Shown here: positions 17,281 through 24,946 of the stretch, piece after piece | Position numbering within the stretch: position 1 is the stretch's first letter | Layout: each line of letters begins with the position of its first letter | NCBI RefSeq assembly: GCF_002160895.1 | Contig: NZ_NFLL01000001.1 | Location: forward strand, 62,001 to 126,000 | Direction: 5' to 3' | DNA from: Faecalibacterium sp. An122 | Lineage (GTDB): Bacteria; Bacillota; Clostridia; Oscillospirales; Ruminococcaceae | DNA: 64,000 bases | The notes under the pieces: generated by a model | The model's input: the letters and a program-made list of their open reading frames with translations, nothing else | Told to the model about the DNA's origin: nothing | The model's database searches: none | Program-made: the position numbers and the translations under genes

Positions 17281-18828
17281 ATGCAGCATGAAACGATGAT
17301 CGTACTGGACTTTGGTGGCCAGTATAATCAGCTGATCGCACGCCGGGTGCGTGAGAACAATGTTTACTGTGAGATCTATTCCTATAAGACCGACCTGTCG
17401 GTGATCCGCGCCAAGAATCCCAAGGGCATCATCTTCACCGGTGGTCCCAACAGCGTCTATCTGGAGGATTCGCCCAGCTGCGATCCCGAGATCTTTACCT
17501 GGGGCGTGCCCATTCTGGGCATCTGCTACGGCAGCCAGCTGATGACCCATCTGCTGGGCGGCAAGGTATCCCGCGCTCCCGAGCGGGAGTACGGCAAGAC
17601 CGAGGTCTTTGTGGACACCACCAGCAAGCTGTTTGAGGGTGTGCAGCCCTCGACCATCTGCTGGATGAGCCATAACGACTACATCGAGAAGGCCGCCACC
17701 GACTTCAAGATCACGGCTCACACGGCCAACTGCCCTGTGGCAGCCATGGAAAACGCCGAGAAGGGCCTGTACGCAGTCCAGTTCCATCCCGAGGTGCTCC
17801 ACACCGCCGAAGGCAAGAAGATGCTGCACAACTTTGTTTACAATGTCTGTGGCTGCTCCGGCGACTGGAAGATGGACTCCTTTGTGGAGAGCAATGTCCA
17901 GGCTCTGCGCGAAAAGATTGGCAGCGGCCGGGTCCTGTGCGCTCTGTCGGGCGGCGTGGATTCGTCGGTGCTGGCCGCTATGCTGGCCAAGGCCGTCGGC
18001 AAGCAGCTGACCTGCGTCTTTGTAGACCACGGCCTGCTGCGCAAGAACGAGAAGGAAGAGGTGTGCTCGGTGTTTGGTCCGGGCAACCCCAACTTTGACA
18101 TCAACTTTGTCTGCGTGGACGCCCGCGCCCGCTACTTCAGCAAGCTGGCCGGCGTCACCGAGCCCGAGCGCAAGCGCAAGATCATCGGTGAGGAGTTTAT
18201 CCGCGTCTTTGAGGAAGAGGCCAAGAAGATTGGCCAGGTGGATTTCCTGGCACAGGGCACCATTTACCCCGACGTGGTGGAGAGCGGTCTGGGCGGCGAG
18301 TCCACCGTCATCAAGAGCCATCACAACGTGGGCGGCCTGCCGGATCACGTTGACTTCAAGGACCTGGTGGAGCCCCTGCGCAACCTGTTCAAGGACGAAG
18401 TCCGCCAGGTTGGCCGCGAGCTGGGTCTGCCGGAGTATCTGGTCAACCGCCAGCCCTTCCCGGGCCCCGGTCTGGCCATCCGCATCATTGGTGAGGTGAC
18501 CCCCGAGAAGGTTGCCATCGTGCAGGATGCCGACGCAATTTGGCGCGAGGAAATCGCCAAGGCCGGCCTCGACAAGGAGATCAGCCAGTACTACGCTGCC
18601 CTGACCAACATGCACAGCGTGGGCGTCATGGGCGATGAGCGCACCTACGACTACGCCGTGGCGCTGCGCGCTGTGACCACCACAGACTTCATGACCGCTG
18701 AGAGCTACAATGTGCCCTGGGATGTGCTGGGCACCGTCACCAGCCGCATTGTCAATGAGGTCAAGCATGTGAACCGCGTCCTCTACGACTGCACCGGAAA
18801 ACCCCCCGCCACCATTGAGATGGAGTAA
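17281..18828 (+). CDS. guaA: GMP synthase (glutamine-hydrolysing)
   Basis: 515 residues from ATG 17281, seven bases after AGGAGG; an in-frame ATG at 17209 lacks such a site. It converts XMP to GMP using glutamine and ATP. The class I amidotransferase domain has GICYGSQLM (nucleophile Cys) and FHPEV (His-Glu). The ATP-pyrophosphatase domain has [14 protein letters not shown]. The C-terminal dimerisation domain ends ...PPATIEME. The last codons (GAG ATG GAG TAA) are part of a 13-bp repeat that recurs at 37427-37439: the gene is the integration site of the element that follows, and its coding sequence remains intact. Confidence 0.97.
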   Translation: MQHETMIVLDFGGQYNQLIARRVRENNVYCEIYSYKTDLSVIRAKNPKGIIFTGGPNSVYLEDSPSCDPEIFTWGVPILGICYGSQLMTHLLGGKVSRAPEREYGKTEVFVDTTSKLFEGVQPSTICWMSHNDYIEKAATDFKITAHTANCPVAAMENAEKGLYAVQFHPEVLHTAEGKKMLHNFVYNVCGCSGDWKMDSFVESNVQALREKIGSGRVLCALSGGVDSSVLAAMLAKAVGKQLTCVFVDHGLLRKNEKEEVCSVFGPGNPNFDINFVCVDARARYFSKLAGVTEPERKRKIIGEEFIRVFEEEAKKIGQVDFLAQGTIYPDVVESGLGGESTVIKSHHNVGGLPDHVDFKDLVEPLRNLFKDEVRQVGRELGLPEYLVNRQPFPGPGLAIRIIGEVTPEKVAIVQDADAIWREEIAKAGLDKEISQYYAALTNMHSVGVMGDERTYDYAVALRAVTTTDFMTAESYNVPWDVLGTVTSRIVNEVKHVNRVLYDCTGKPPATIEME

Positions 18829-18829
18829 T
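18817..18829 (+). repeat. attL core at the guaA 3' end
   Basis: GAGATGGAGTAAT covers the last three codons and stop of guaA and is repeated exactly at 37427-37439. Flanking bases differ on both sides, so the identical core is 13 bp. Together with the adjacent integrase this marks the left junction of the element. Confidence 0.85.
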
Positions 18830-18885
18830 CAAACTTCTTTGAAAAACCTAGTATCTACGCGATATTTTGAAGGCGATGAGCCTCC

Positions 18886-18904
18886 TTGATACTGAATTGA
18901 TACT
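18886..18904 (+). repeat. Left integrase arm-type repeats
   Basis: TTGATACT occurs at 18886-18893 and 18897-18904, spaced 11 bp (one helical turn). An inverted AGTATC lies at 18850-18855. The same pair with the same spacing is found near the right end (37308-37325), which fits arm-type binding sites for the integrase. Confidence 0.6.
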
Positions 18905-18937
18905 AACGGGGATTACTCCAAACATAGGGACATGAGA

Positions 18938-18979
18938 ATGCCCTCTGAAAAACGGTAAGTTTTTCAGAGGGCATTTTTG
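18938..18979 (+). terminator. Intrinsic terminator just inside the left end
   Basis: A perfect 16-bp stem runs from 18938-18953 to 18959-18974, with a 5-base loop and TTTTTG on the + strand. It would end guaA transcription inside the element and shield the regulator that is encoded on the opposite strand. Confidence 0.9.
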
Positions 18980-18985
18980 TGTCCC

Positions 18986-19480
18986 TTATTCTTTTTTCCA
19001 CTTTTTCTTGGGCTGGAACTTCCCGCAGCCGTCAGAGGTCTGGGGCCAATTGAGTTTCCATTCTTGATACTCCTCTTTGGTGATCTGGCCGGCTTGAAGC
19101 TCTTTTTTACGCAGCTGCCACTCCCGCATGAACTCATCCAAAAGCCGATAGTTAAAGCTGACTGCCATGTGGGAACTGGAGGAATCAGGATCGCTTACTT
19201 CATACAGCTTGGTACTGGGGTAGTGCTCATCCAATTCGAACAGAGTATACATGATGTCTTCTGCAGCATACAAGGTGGGCTCATATAGGGAGCGGTAGTT
19301 GACATCCAAAGCCTCGGCCATTTTGCGGAGCAAATCTTCCTTGGGAGTACGTGTGTTGCTTTCATACTGTGCAATGCGGATGTCTGCACTTTTTTCATCA
19401 AAGCCTACGGCGATGCCCAATTCTTTCTGGGTCAAACCTCGAAAGTTGCGGGCACGTTTGATTCGATCTCCGACTGACAT
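18986..19480 (-). CDS. XRE-family helix-turn-helix repressor
   Basis: 164 residues from ATG 19480, with GGAGGC upstream on the minus strand. The N-terminal 60 residues form a cI/Cro-type helix-turn-helix (RIKRARNFRGLTQKELGIAVG, then IAQYESNTRTPKEDLLRKMAEAL). The C-terminal part is not recognised but has the length of a small oligomerisation or inducer domain. It is divergent from the xis-int genes across a 330-bp control region containing repeated TACTAAAC sites, so it most likely represses excision/integration and itself, as in other integrative elements. Confidence 0.8.
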   Translation of the reverse strand: MSVGDRIKRARNFRGLTQKELGIAVGFDEKSADIRIAQYESNTRTPKEDLLRKMAEALDVNYRSLYEPTLYAAEDIMYTLFELDEHYPSTKLYEVSDPDSSSSHMAVSFNYRLLDEFMREWQLRKKELQAGQITKEEYQEWKLNWPQTSDGCGKFQPKKKWKKE

Positions 19481-19516
19481 GGCGAAGCCTCCATACTAAA
19501 CATTTTTGTTGAATCT

Positions 19517-19545
19517 AGTATAACATATCAAAATAAGGATGGCAA
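19517..19545 (-). promoter_or_regulatory. Promoter of the element repressor
   Basis: On the minus strand TTGCCA (19545-19540), 17 bp, TATACT (19522-19517). A TACTAAAC site (19494-19501), the same as in the opposing promoter, lies just downstream, which suggests autoregulation. Confidence 0.72.
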
Positions 19546-19589
19546 GAGAAACTTAAACAAAAAAGTTCAATTAAATTTTGGCCAGGCTA

Positions 19590-19629
19590 TTGACTTAACA
19601 GAATTTGTTTAGTATAATGTGTACTAAAC
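19590..19629 (+). promoter_or_regulatory. xis-int promoter with overlapping operator
   Basis: TTGACT (19590-19595), 17 bp, TATAAT (19613-19618). A perfect inverted repeat, GTTTAGTA (19607-19614) and TACTAAAC (19622-19629), overlaps the -10 region, the classic position for a repressor operator. The probable ligand is the divergently encoded XRE protein. Confidence 0.78.
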
Positions 19630-19656
19630 AATAAAGCTTAGTAAATTGAATGACCG

Positions 19657-19760
19657 CCCACCCAGTCCAAACCGCCAAGACCCTCTGAAAAGAGGCGAGC
19701 GCCCCGCAAGGGGACGACACAGCACCGAAAAGGGGATTTGCCTGTCGGAGACTGGGTGGG
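19657..19760 (+). ncRNA. Structured leader RNA (cloverleaf-like) upstream of xis
   Basis: An outer stem CCCACCCAGTC (19657-19667) / GACTGGGTGGG (19750-19760) encloses three hairpins. These are CCTCT-GAAA-AGAGG (19682-19695), CCCC-GCAA-GGGG (19702-19713), and a weaker CCGA (19725-19728) / TCGG (19745-19748). Two of the loops are GNRA tetraloops, typical of folded RNA. It lies in the 5' leader of xis-int. I do not recognise a known family, and the structure was found by eye, so the call is a hypothesis. Confidence 0.45.
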
Positions 19761-19806
19761 GAGAACGGCACCGAAAAATCAAACCCATCAGAGAAAGGAA
19801 GAAGCG

Positions 19807-19995
19807 ATGGAAAACAGAATCTTTATGAGCGCAGCCGAAGTGGCAAATGAGCTGGGCATCTCCAAAGCCCTGGCATATAAGATGATCCGTCAGTGGAATG
19901 GGGAACTGCAGGCCCGGGGATTCACTACCATCGGGGGCCGTGTCAGCCGCCGGTATTTTCTGGAAAAGATCTATGGGGCAGAGGAGAGGGGGTGA
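19807..19995 (+). CDS. xis: Excisionase-like small DNA-binding protein
   Basis: 62 residues from ATG 19807, with GAAAGGAAG upstream; an in-frame ATG at 19738 lies within the folded leader. The helix-turn-helix segment FMSAAEVANELGISKALAYKMIRQWN, followed by a basic wing, resembles the winged-helix excisionase/MerR-like domain (HTH_17 type). It ends 4 bases before the integrase start. Size and position directly upstream of a tyrosine integrase make it the likely directionality factor. Confidence 0.72.
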   Translation: MENRIFMSAAEVANELGISKALAYKMIRQWNGELQARGFTTIGGRVSRRYFLEKIYGAEERG

Positions 19996-19999
19996 GAGG

Positions 20000-21094
20000 A
20001 TGCCAGCCTATAAAGATCCGATGAAGGAAACATGGTATACAGCCTTCTATTATGAGGACTGGAAGGGCGTCAAGAAAAAGAAATTGAAGCGAGGTTTTCC
20101 CACCAAGAAAGCTGCTCTGGCATGGGAACGGGAGTTCTTGGTGCAGAAGGCAGCAGATGTAAGCATGGAATTTGAGAAGTTTGTAGAACTTTATATCTCA
20201 GACAAAAGAGATCGGCTTCGGGAGAATACTTGGTCCACAAAAGAAAACATCATTGAAACAAAGATTCTGCCGTATTTTAAAAACAAAAGGCTGGAGGACA
20301 TCCAGCCTAGAGATGTGATTGCCTGGCAGAATGAGATGATCCAATACCGGGACCCGAGTGGAAAAGCCTACTCGCCAGCCTATTTGAAAACACTCCACAA
20401 TCAGCTGAGTGCCATTTTCAATCATGCGATCCGGTTTTATGGTTTGAAGTCGAACCCTGCAGCGATAGCTGGAAACATGGGAAAGGACAAACACAAAGAG
20501 ATGCTGTTCTGGACGAAGGAAGAGTATCTCAAGTTTGCAGATGCCATTATGGATAAGCCACAATCTTATTATGCCTTTGAGGTGTTGTATTGGTGTGGCA
20601 TCCGGGAAGGAGAGCTGCTGGCATTGACGGCAGCGGATTTTGATTTGGAAAAGGGACTCTTGTCCATCACGAAATCCTATCAACGGCTCAAGGGCCGGGA
20701 TGTCATTACCGATCCAAAGACGCCCAAAAGCGTTCGAGTTATTCAGATGCCTCGGTTTCTGACAGAAGAAATCCAGGACTATTTCAAATCCATTTATAAG
20801 CTTCAACCAAATGACCGGATTTTTCCGTTGACAAAAAGTTATCTGCACCATGAAATGGACCGAGGTTCAAAGAGCGCAGGTGTGAAACAGATTCGGATTC
20901 ATGACTTACGGCACTCCCATGTTTCTCTTTTGATTGAAATGGGTTTTTCTGCTCTGGCAATCGCGGACAGGGTAGGGCATGAGAGCATTGATATCACGTA
21001 TCGGTATGCCCATCTCTTCCCGACCCGGCAGAAGGAAATGGCAAATAAGTTGGACATGGAAAGGGGATTAGAAAATGTCACACAAAAATCGTGA
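20000..21094 (+). CDS. int: Tyrosine-type site-specific integrase
   Basis: 364 residues from ATG 20000 (GAGAGG upstream; the longer frame from 19898 overlaps xis and is rejected). The N-terminal arm-binding region (KETWYTAFYYEDWKG) is followed by a SAM-like core-binding domain (about 50-150) and the catalytic domain. Catalytic residues are visible as Arg in CGIREGELLAL, His-x-x-Arg in HDLRHSH, His in VGHESIDITYRYAH, and the tyrosine nucleophile in the same TYRYAHLFP block. This Tn916-type layout fits integration at the guaA core repeat and the paired arm sites seen at both ends. Confidence 0.93.
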   Translation: MPAYKDPMKETWYTAFYYEDWKGVKKKKLKRGFPTKKAALAWEREFLVQKAADVSMEFEKFVELYISDKRDRLRENTWSTKENIIETKILPYFKNKRLEDIQPRDVIAWQNEMIQYRDPSGKAYSPAYLKTLHNQLSAIFNHAIRFYGLKSNPAAIAGNMGKDKHKEMLFWTKEEYLKFADAIMDKPQSYYAFEVLYWCGIREGELLALTAADFDLEKGLLSITKSYQRLKGRDVITDPKTPKSVRVIQMPRFLTEEIQDYFKSIYKLQPNDRIFPLTKSYLHHEMDRGSKSAGVKQIRIHDLRHSHVSLLIEMGFSALAIADRVGHESIDITYRYAHLFPTRQKEMANKLDMERGLENVTQKS

Positions 21095-21410
21095 TGAACA
21101 CAACCGCTGGAGGAATAAAACTGTAGCATTCCGGATGTCACCGGAGGAGGACAAGCAGTTGGAAACCTATGTGAAATTGTCTGGACTGACCAAGCAGGAC
21201 TATATCATCCGCCGGCTGCTGGAAAGGGAGGTGATCGTCCAAGGAAATCCTCGGGTATTTAAGGCTTTGCGGGAGCAGCTGGTGGCTATTTTAGAAGAAC
21301 TCCGGCGGATTGAAGCCGGAGCAGAAATGGACCAGGAAATGCTGGAAGTGATCCAGATGATTGCTGTTATCTTGGATGGAATGAAGGAGGAAACTGCCTA
21401 TGGAAATTGA
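21075..21410 (+). CDS. MobC-like mobilization accessory protein
   Basis: 111 residues, starting inside the last codons of int (overlap 20 bp), so translationally coupled. The N-terminal segment NKTVAFRMSPEEDKQLETYVKLSG followed by KQDYIIRRLL has the form of a ribbon-helix-helix domain as in plasmid MobC/relaxosome proteins. The C-terminus is an acidic helix. In comparable Firmicute elements such a gene sits between int and the RepA-like ATPase. It probably binds near oriT, 2 kb downstream, but the identity is inferred from length, fold and context. Confidence 0.6.
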   Translation: MSHKNRDEHNRWRNKTVAFRMSPEEDKQLETYVKLSGLTKQDYIIRRLLEREVIVQGNPRVFKALREQLVAILEELRRIEAGAEMDQEMLEVIQMIAVILDGMKEETAYGN

Positions 21411-22602
21411 CGCAAAAGAAAAGACTGCCCTGGACTCATCTGTTGGCGCAGATGAAGGGCAGCCGATTCCAAAAGACAATAATAGTATATCCAATTCCGC
21501 TTCCAAAATCAATAATTCAAACCTAAAAACAAAAGAAGGTCTGCATGATAGACGCCGGAAAATGCAAGGTATGTTTGATCCGAACTACCTTTATACAGTT
21601 TCGATGACAGAGCTATACCAAAACACGTATAAAAGCAGGTCGGCGATCATCGAAGGGGTTCTCTATCCCGGGACGTATCTTTTGGCAGGAGCCCCTAAAA
21701 TTGGAAAGTCGTTCCTTGTAGCCCAGCTGGCTTACCATGTCAGCACTGGAAAAGAATTGTGGGGCTATCAAGTGAAACAGGGAACTGTTCTCTATCTGGC
21801 GCTGGAAGATGACCATCGCAGATTACAGGAACGAATGTATCGGATGTTTGGGACGGACAGCAGTGAAAAGTTGTTCTTTGCTACCTGTGCAAAACAGATT
21901 GGGAGTGGACTTGAGGAGCAACTGAAAAAGTTCATGCAGGAACATTCGGATACGAAACTGGTGATTCTGGATACCCTTCAAAAAATCCGGGAAGTAGGGA
22001 ATGAGAAGAACAGCTATGCAAAGGACTATGAAATCATCGGTAAATTAAAGCAGATTACCGATGAAAGCGGGTGCTGTTTTCTGCTGGTTCATCATACCAG
22101 AAAACAGCAGGCGGATGATAAATTCGATATGATTTCAGGAACAAATGGTTTACTTGGTTCAGCCGATGGAGCTTTTATGCTTGTCAAAGAAAGACGAACA
22201 GATCAGACTGCAACTCTGGATGTGTCGGGGCGTGACCAGAAGGACCAGAGAATCTATCTTACCAGAGATAACGAGCGTTTAATTTGGGAACTGGATCATG
22301 TCGAAGCGGAGCCTTGGGTGGAGCCGCCCGATGCGGTTCTGGAGGCAATTGCAGCGCTTGTAAACGAAACCTCTCCGGTATGGAATGGGACAGCTACAGA
22401 GCTTGTAACGGCTCTTGGCTTGGATCTTAAACCGAATGCCTTGGCGATGCGTTTGAATATTCGAGCTGGAAAACTAGAAGATCAGTATCATATATGCTAT
22501 ACTAGTAATCGCAACCATGCTGGAAGAAATATCCAGTTGGTTTTTACCCCTCCGCAATCCCCACCCGAACGTGACGGCCGTGACAGCCGTGACGACCTTT
22601 AA
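21400..22602 (+). CDS. RepA-like AAA/RecA-fold ATPase
   Basis: 400 residues, overlapping the previous gene by 11 bp. Walker A is AGAPKIGKSFL (about residues 91-101) and Walker B is LVILDTL. A LVHHTRKQ segment and GSADGAFML follow, the pattern of the RepA/RSF1010-type hexameric helicase family (DnaB-like AAA_25). A C-terminal winged-helix-like part extends from about residue 310. Such proteins act in replication of mobilizable elements after excision or transfer. The last 30 bases of the gene hold three GTGAC repeats that face a mirrored set downstream. Confidence 0.78.
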   Translation: MEIDAKEKTALDSSVGADEGQPIPKDNNSISNSASKINNSNLKTKEGLHDRRRKMQGMFDPNYLYTVSMTELYQNTYKSRSAIIEGVLYPGTYLLAGAPKIGKSFLVAQLAYHVSTGKELWGYQVKQGTVLYLALEDDHRRLQERMYRMFGTDSSEKLFFATCAKQIGSGLEEQLKKFMQEHSDTKLVILDTLQKIREVGNEKNSYAKDYEIIGKLKQITDESGCCFLLVHHTRKQQADDKFDMISGTNGLLGSADGAFMLVKERRTDQTATLDVSGRDQKDQRIYLTRDNERLIWELDHVEAEPWVEPPDAVLEAIAALVNETSPVWNGTATELVTALGLDLKPNALAMRLNIRAGKLEDQYHICYTSNRNHAGRNIQLVFTPPQSPPERDGRDSRDDL

Positions 22603-22653
22603 GGGGCGATGGCATCATGCAAAACTATCGTCACGGTCGTCACGGTTGTCACC
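22571..22653. repeat. Inverted 9-bp GTGAC iterons around the RepA-like stop codon
   Basis: Three tandem 9-bp units of the form GTGACNRCC occupy 22571-22597. Three mirrored units (YGTCACGGT type) occupy 22627-22652. Together they can form an imperfect 24-bp stem whose loop contains the stop codon of the ATPase gene. The position directly after a RepA-like gene suggests a replication origin or binding-site cluster; an mRNA structure is the alternative. Confidence 0.5.
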
Positions 22654-22683
22654 AACAGGAGAAATGCGAAAGGAGCAATGACC

Positions 22684-23250
22684 ATGGATTTTGAAATGAT
22701 GCAGGCGAGCATTCAGCAGGAAAAGGCAAAAAAGTTTGAACTTTTAATGCCTAAACTAATTGAGGCTGTAAAAAATCAGGATTGGGAAGAAGTGGAATCG
22801 CTTCTCACTCTCAGTCCGGACATTATGGCAGAGGGTCTGGAATATGCCTATCCGTATCTGCCGGATGAGTATAAATTTAGCATCCCGACCGATTGCTATA
22901 CCCAAAATGGAGACCATATGCCTATCGTCCGGAAATACGTCCGGCAAGCGAGAAAATATGCTCCCATAGAGAAACGAATTCCGGCAGAGATGATCTCTAT
23001 GAAAGAGATTACAATCTACCGGGCAGGTACTGAGCCTATGGACAAGGCAAGGTACCGTATCTCCTGGACAACTTCCATCGAAAAGGCACAGTGGTTTTAT
23101 GACAGGGCACTGCACTTCGGGAGCCCGGTATGCCATCTGTATCGTGGCGTCATTCGACCGGAGCAGATCATCTGGTATACCGATGATCGGAACGAAAAAG
23201 AAGTAATGCAGTATGGTTCGGTCAGGAACATTGAAGAAATAGCAAGGTAA
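22684..23250 (+). CDS. Conserved mobile-element protein of unknown function, possible ADP-ribosyltransferase-like fold
   Basis: 188 residues from ATG 22684, eight bases after GGAG; the in-frame ATGs at 22609 and 22678 lie in or against the repeat and ribosome site. The N-terminal 90 residues are helical and acidic. The C-terminal half reads IYRAGTEP, ISWTTSIEKAQWF, YRGVIRPEQIIWYTDDRNEKEV. The Arg / Ser-Thr / Glu-x-Glu order resembles the R-S-E layout of ADP-ribosyltransferase folds and of a family of phage and plasmid hypotheticals. This is a pattern judgement only. It sits between the RepA-like gene and oriT. Confidence 0.55.
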   Translation: MDFEMMQASIQQEKAKKFELLMPKLIEAVKNQDWEEVESLLTLSPDIMAEGLEYAYPYLPDEYKFSIPTDCYTQNGDHMPIVRKYVRQARKYAPIEKRIPAEMISMKEITIYRAGTEPMDKARYRISWTTSIEKAQWFYDRALHFGSPVCHLYRGVIRPEQIIWYTDDRNEKEVMQYGSVRNIEEIAR

Positions 23251-23270
23251 ACCGCAACCACATGAAGAAT

Positions 23271-23321
23271 ACGGGTGCTGGCCATAACAGTTTTTGTTAT
23301 GGCTGGCACCCGTAATTTTTT
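23271..23321 (+). terminator. Intrinsic terminator after the unknown gene
   Basis: A 19-bp imperfect stem (23271-23289 with 23295-23313) has a GTTTT-type loop and ends in a T-run at 23316-23321. It separates the int-rep transcript from the mobilization gene. Confidence 0.88.
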
Positions 23322-23377
23322 GGGCAAATGGGCCGTAACAGTCCTATTTGAAATGCGGTGGCGGACCCTGACCGAAA

Positions 23378-23495
23378 ACGGCTCCCGCAGGAGCCGTAGT
23401 CCCCCTCGGAGAGCCCCTCGGGAGAGCCCACGGCACTTTGCAGCCTCCGGCTGAAAGTGTCATAGTGGGTTATTACACTTCCGCAGAAGTGCATC
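23378..23495 (+). other. Origin of transfer (oriT) of MobV type
   Basis: Directly upstream of the relaxase lie a hairpin ACGGCTCC-CGCA-GGAGCCGT (23378-23397), a near-repeat CCCTCGGAGAG / CCCTCGGGAGAG, a hairpin CACTTT-g-CAGCC / GGCTG-AAAGTG (23434-23459), and CACTTC / GAAGTG (23476-23491). Between the last two sits TAGTGGGTTA (23463-23472), flanked by AAGTGT / ACACTT. The pMV158-type nick sequence is TAGTGTG/TTA, so nicking is predicted after 23469. The match is one base off the textbook site. Confidence 0.65.
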
Positions 23496-23543
23496 TCCCG
23501 GACCTCCCCGTATCTGCCGCCCAGTGGGCGAGAAAGGAGCGTT

Positions 23544-24803
23544 ATGGCAAGAGGCGACGGTATCGACCGTACCAGCGCGAGAAATATGAGATTGACCACA
23601 CAGAAATTGAAAAATGCCCAGCAGCATAACGAGCGCGAAAAGGACTCCTACGTCAACCCAGATATTGTCCCGGAACGCTCCCACCTGAACGTCCATTTCA
23701 AGAAGCCGGATGGCAGCTATCTGGAGCAGTTTGAGCGAATGGAGGCAGACGGCATCATCTCCACCCGCGGCCTCAAGGAGGACGCTTTCCGGTATGGAGA
23801 GCTGGTCTTTGATGTGAACTCCGCTTATTTCTTCAACCGAGGCGGGTATGAGTTTGCCAAAGAATTCTATGAAGCCGCCTATCAGGCTGCGGTTCAGATT
23901 GTAGGCGGTGAACAGTATATCCTGTCCGCAGTGATGCACGCCGATGAACGCAACCGGGCCATGTCAGATATCCTGGGTCAGGATGTCTACCACTACCACC
24001 TCCATGTGGTCTACGTCCCAGTGGTAGAAAAGCAAATCCTTTGGACCAAACGATGCAAAGATAAGTCCCTGGTGGGAAAGGTGAAGGAGACCATTATGCA
24101 GGTTAGTATGAGCAAGAAATGGGCCTCCAAACCCATCCTGGATGAAACCACCGGTGATCCGCTGCGGACCGAGAAGGGAAAACCAATCCTCAAGAAATCT
24201 TACAGCGTCCTCCAGGATGACTTCTTCCGGTATATGCAGGAAGCGGGGTATACCGATATTGAACGAGGAGAACGTGGCAGCTCGGAGGAGCATCTGACCG
24301 TAACTCAGTTTAAGGTTCAGAAGGAGCAGGAGAGACTGGCAACGCTGACCGAGCAGACCCAGCAGAAAGAGCAGCAGGCTGCCTCTCTGGAAAAGAAGCT
24401 GGAGAGAGTCCAGCGGCAGCAGGTGGAGGTACAGAAAGTGGAGCAGATTGAAGCCCGGCCTGTGCCGCTTTCCTCTAAGGTGCTTCTGGAGCGCTCAGAA
24501 TATGAAGCACTTTCAGCCGCTGCCAAGAAGTACTGTACCCAGGAGCATAAGGTGGTCAGTTTAAAGAAAGCTTTGGACGCCGCCAATGAGCTGATCGGAG
24601 AACTGAAGACCAAAGTGGCCGCTTTGAATGCAGAATTACAGGGATATAAATCGGTCCGGCGTCAGCTGAACACAGCAGGCCTGGAACAGGAAAATGCAGT
24701 CCTGAAAAAGAAGCTCCAGAGCTATGAGGCAGAAATTGAAAGGAACAAACTCTGGCATCTTTTTGACCAGTTCAACGGTAGGAAACAGAAAGAAAAGGTC
24801 TAA
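23544..24803 (+). CDS. MobV-family relaxase (plasmid mobilization protein)
   Basis: 419 residues from ATG 23544 (AAAGGAG). Motif I is HNEREKDSYVNPDIVPERSHLN (about 29-50). The metal-binding motif is VMHADERN...YHYHLHVVYVPV (about 131-160), with the His cluster of Pre/MobV relaxases. From about residue 250 the protein is a long Glu/Gln/Lys-rich coiled coil, as in other MobV C-termini. It nicks oriT and leads the strand into a recipient using a helper mating channel. The oriT-like region lies immediately upstream. Confidence 0.88.
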   Translation: MARGDGIDRTSARNMRLTTQKLKNAQQHNEREKDSYVNPDIVPERSHLNVHFKKPDGSYLEQFERMEADGIISTRGLKEDAFRYGELVFDVNSAYFFNRGGYEFAKEFYEAAYQAAVQIVGGEQYILSAVMHADERNRAMSDILGQDVYHYHLHVVYVPVVEKQILWTKRCKDKSLVGKVKETIMQVSMSKKWASKPILDETTGDPLRTEKGKPILKKSYSVLQDDFFRYMQEAGYTDIERGERGSSEEHLTVTQFKVQKEQERLATLTEQTQQKEQQAASLEKKLERVQRQQVEVQKVEQIEARPVPLSSKVLLERSEYEALSAAAKKYCTQEHKVVSLKKALDAANELIGELKTKVAALNAELQGYKSVRRQLNTAGLEQENAVLKKKLQSYEAEIERNKLWHLFDQFNGRKQKEKV

Positions 24804-24819
24804 GAAGCCAGCATAGAAT

Positions 24820-24867
24820 AATCGCCTGTATTTATACAAATAAAAGTACGAAGCGCAGGCGATTTTT
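24820..24867 (+). terminator. Intrinsic terminator after the relaxase gene
   Basis: AATCGCCTG (24820-24828) pairs with CAGGCGATT (24856-24864) and is followed by a T-run. The loop is 27 bases long. Confidence 0.75.
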
Positions 24868-24946
24868 AGTTTGAATTATAAAATGCAGAGAGAATAAATA
24901 AGCAATATAATATAAATATCGAAAATTGATATCGTGTAGTTTGCTA

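Noticed and set aside
23401-23430. CRISPR-like short repeats in the spacer before the relaxase
   Set aside because: Only two imperfect 11-12-base copies, part of the oriT region, with no spacers or cas genes. No CRISPR array was found anywhere in the window.
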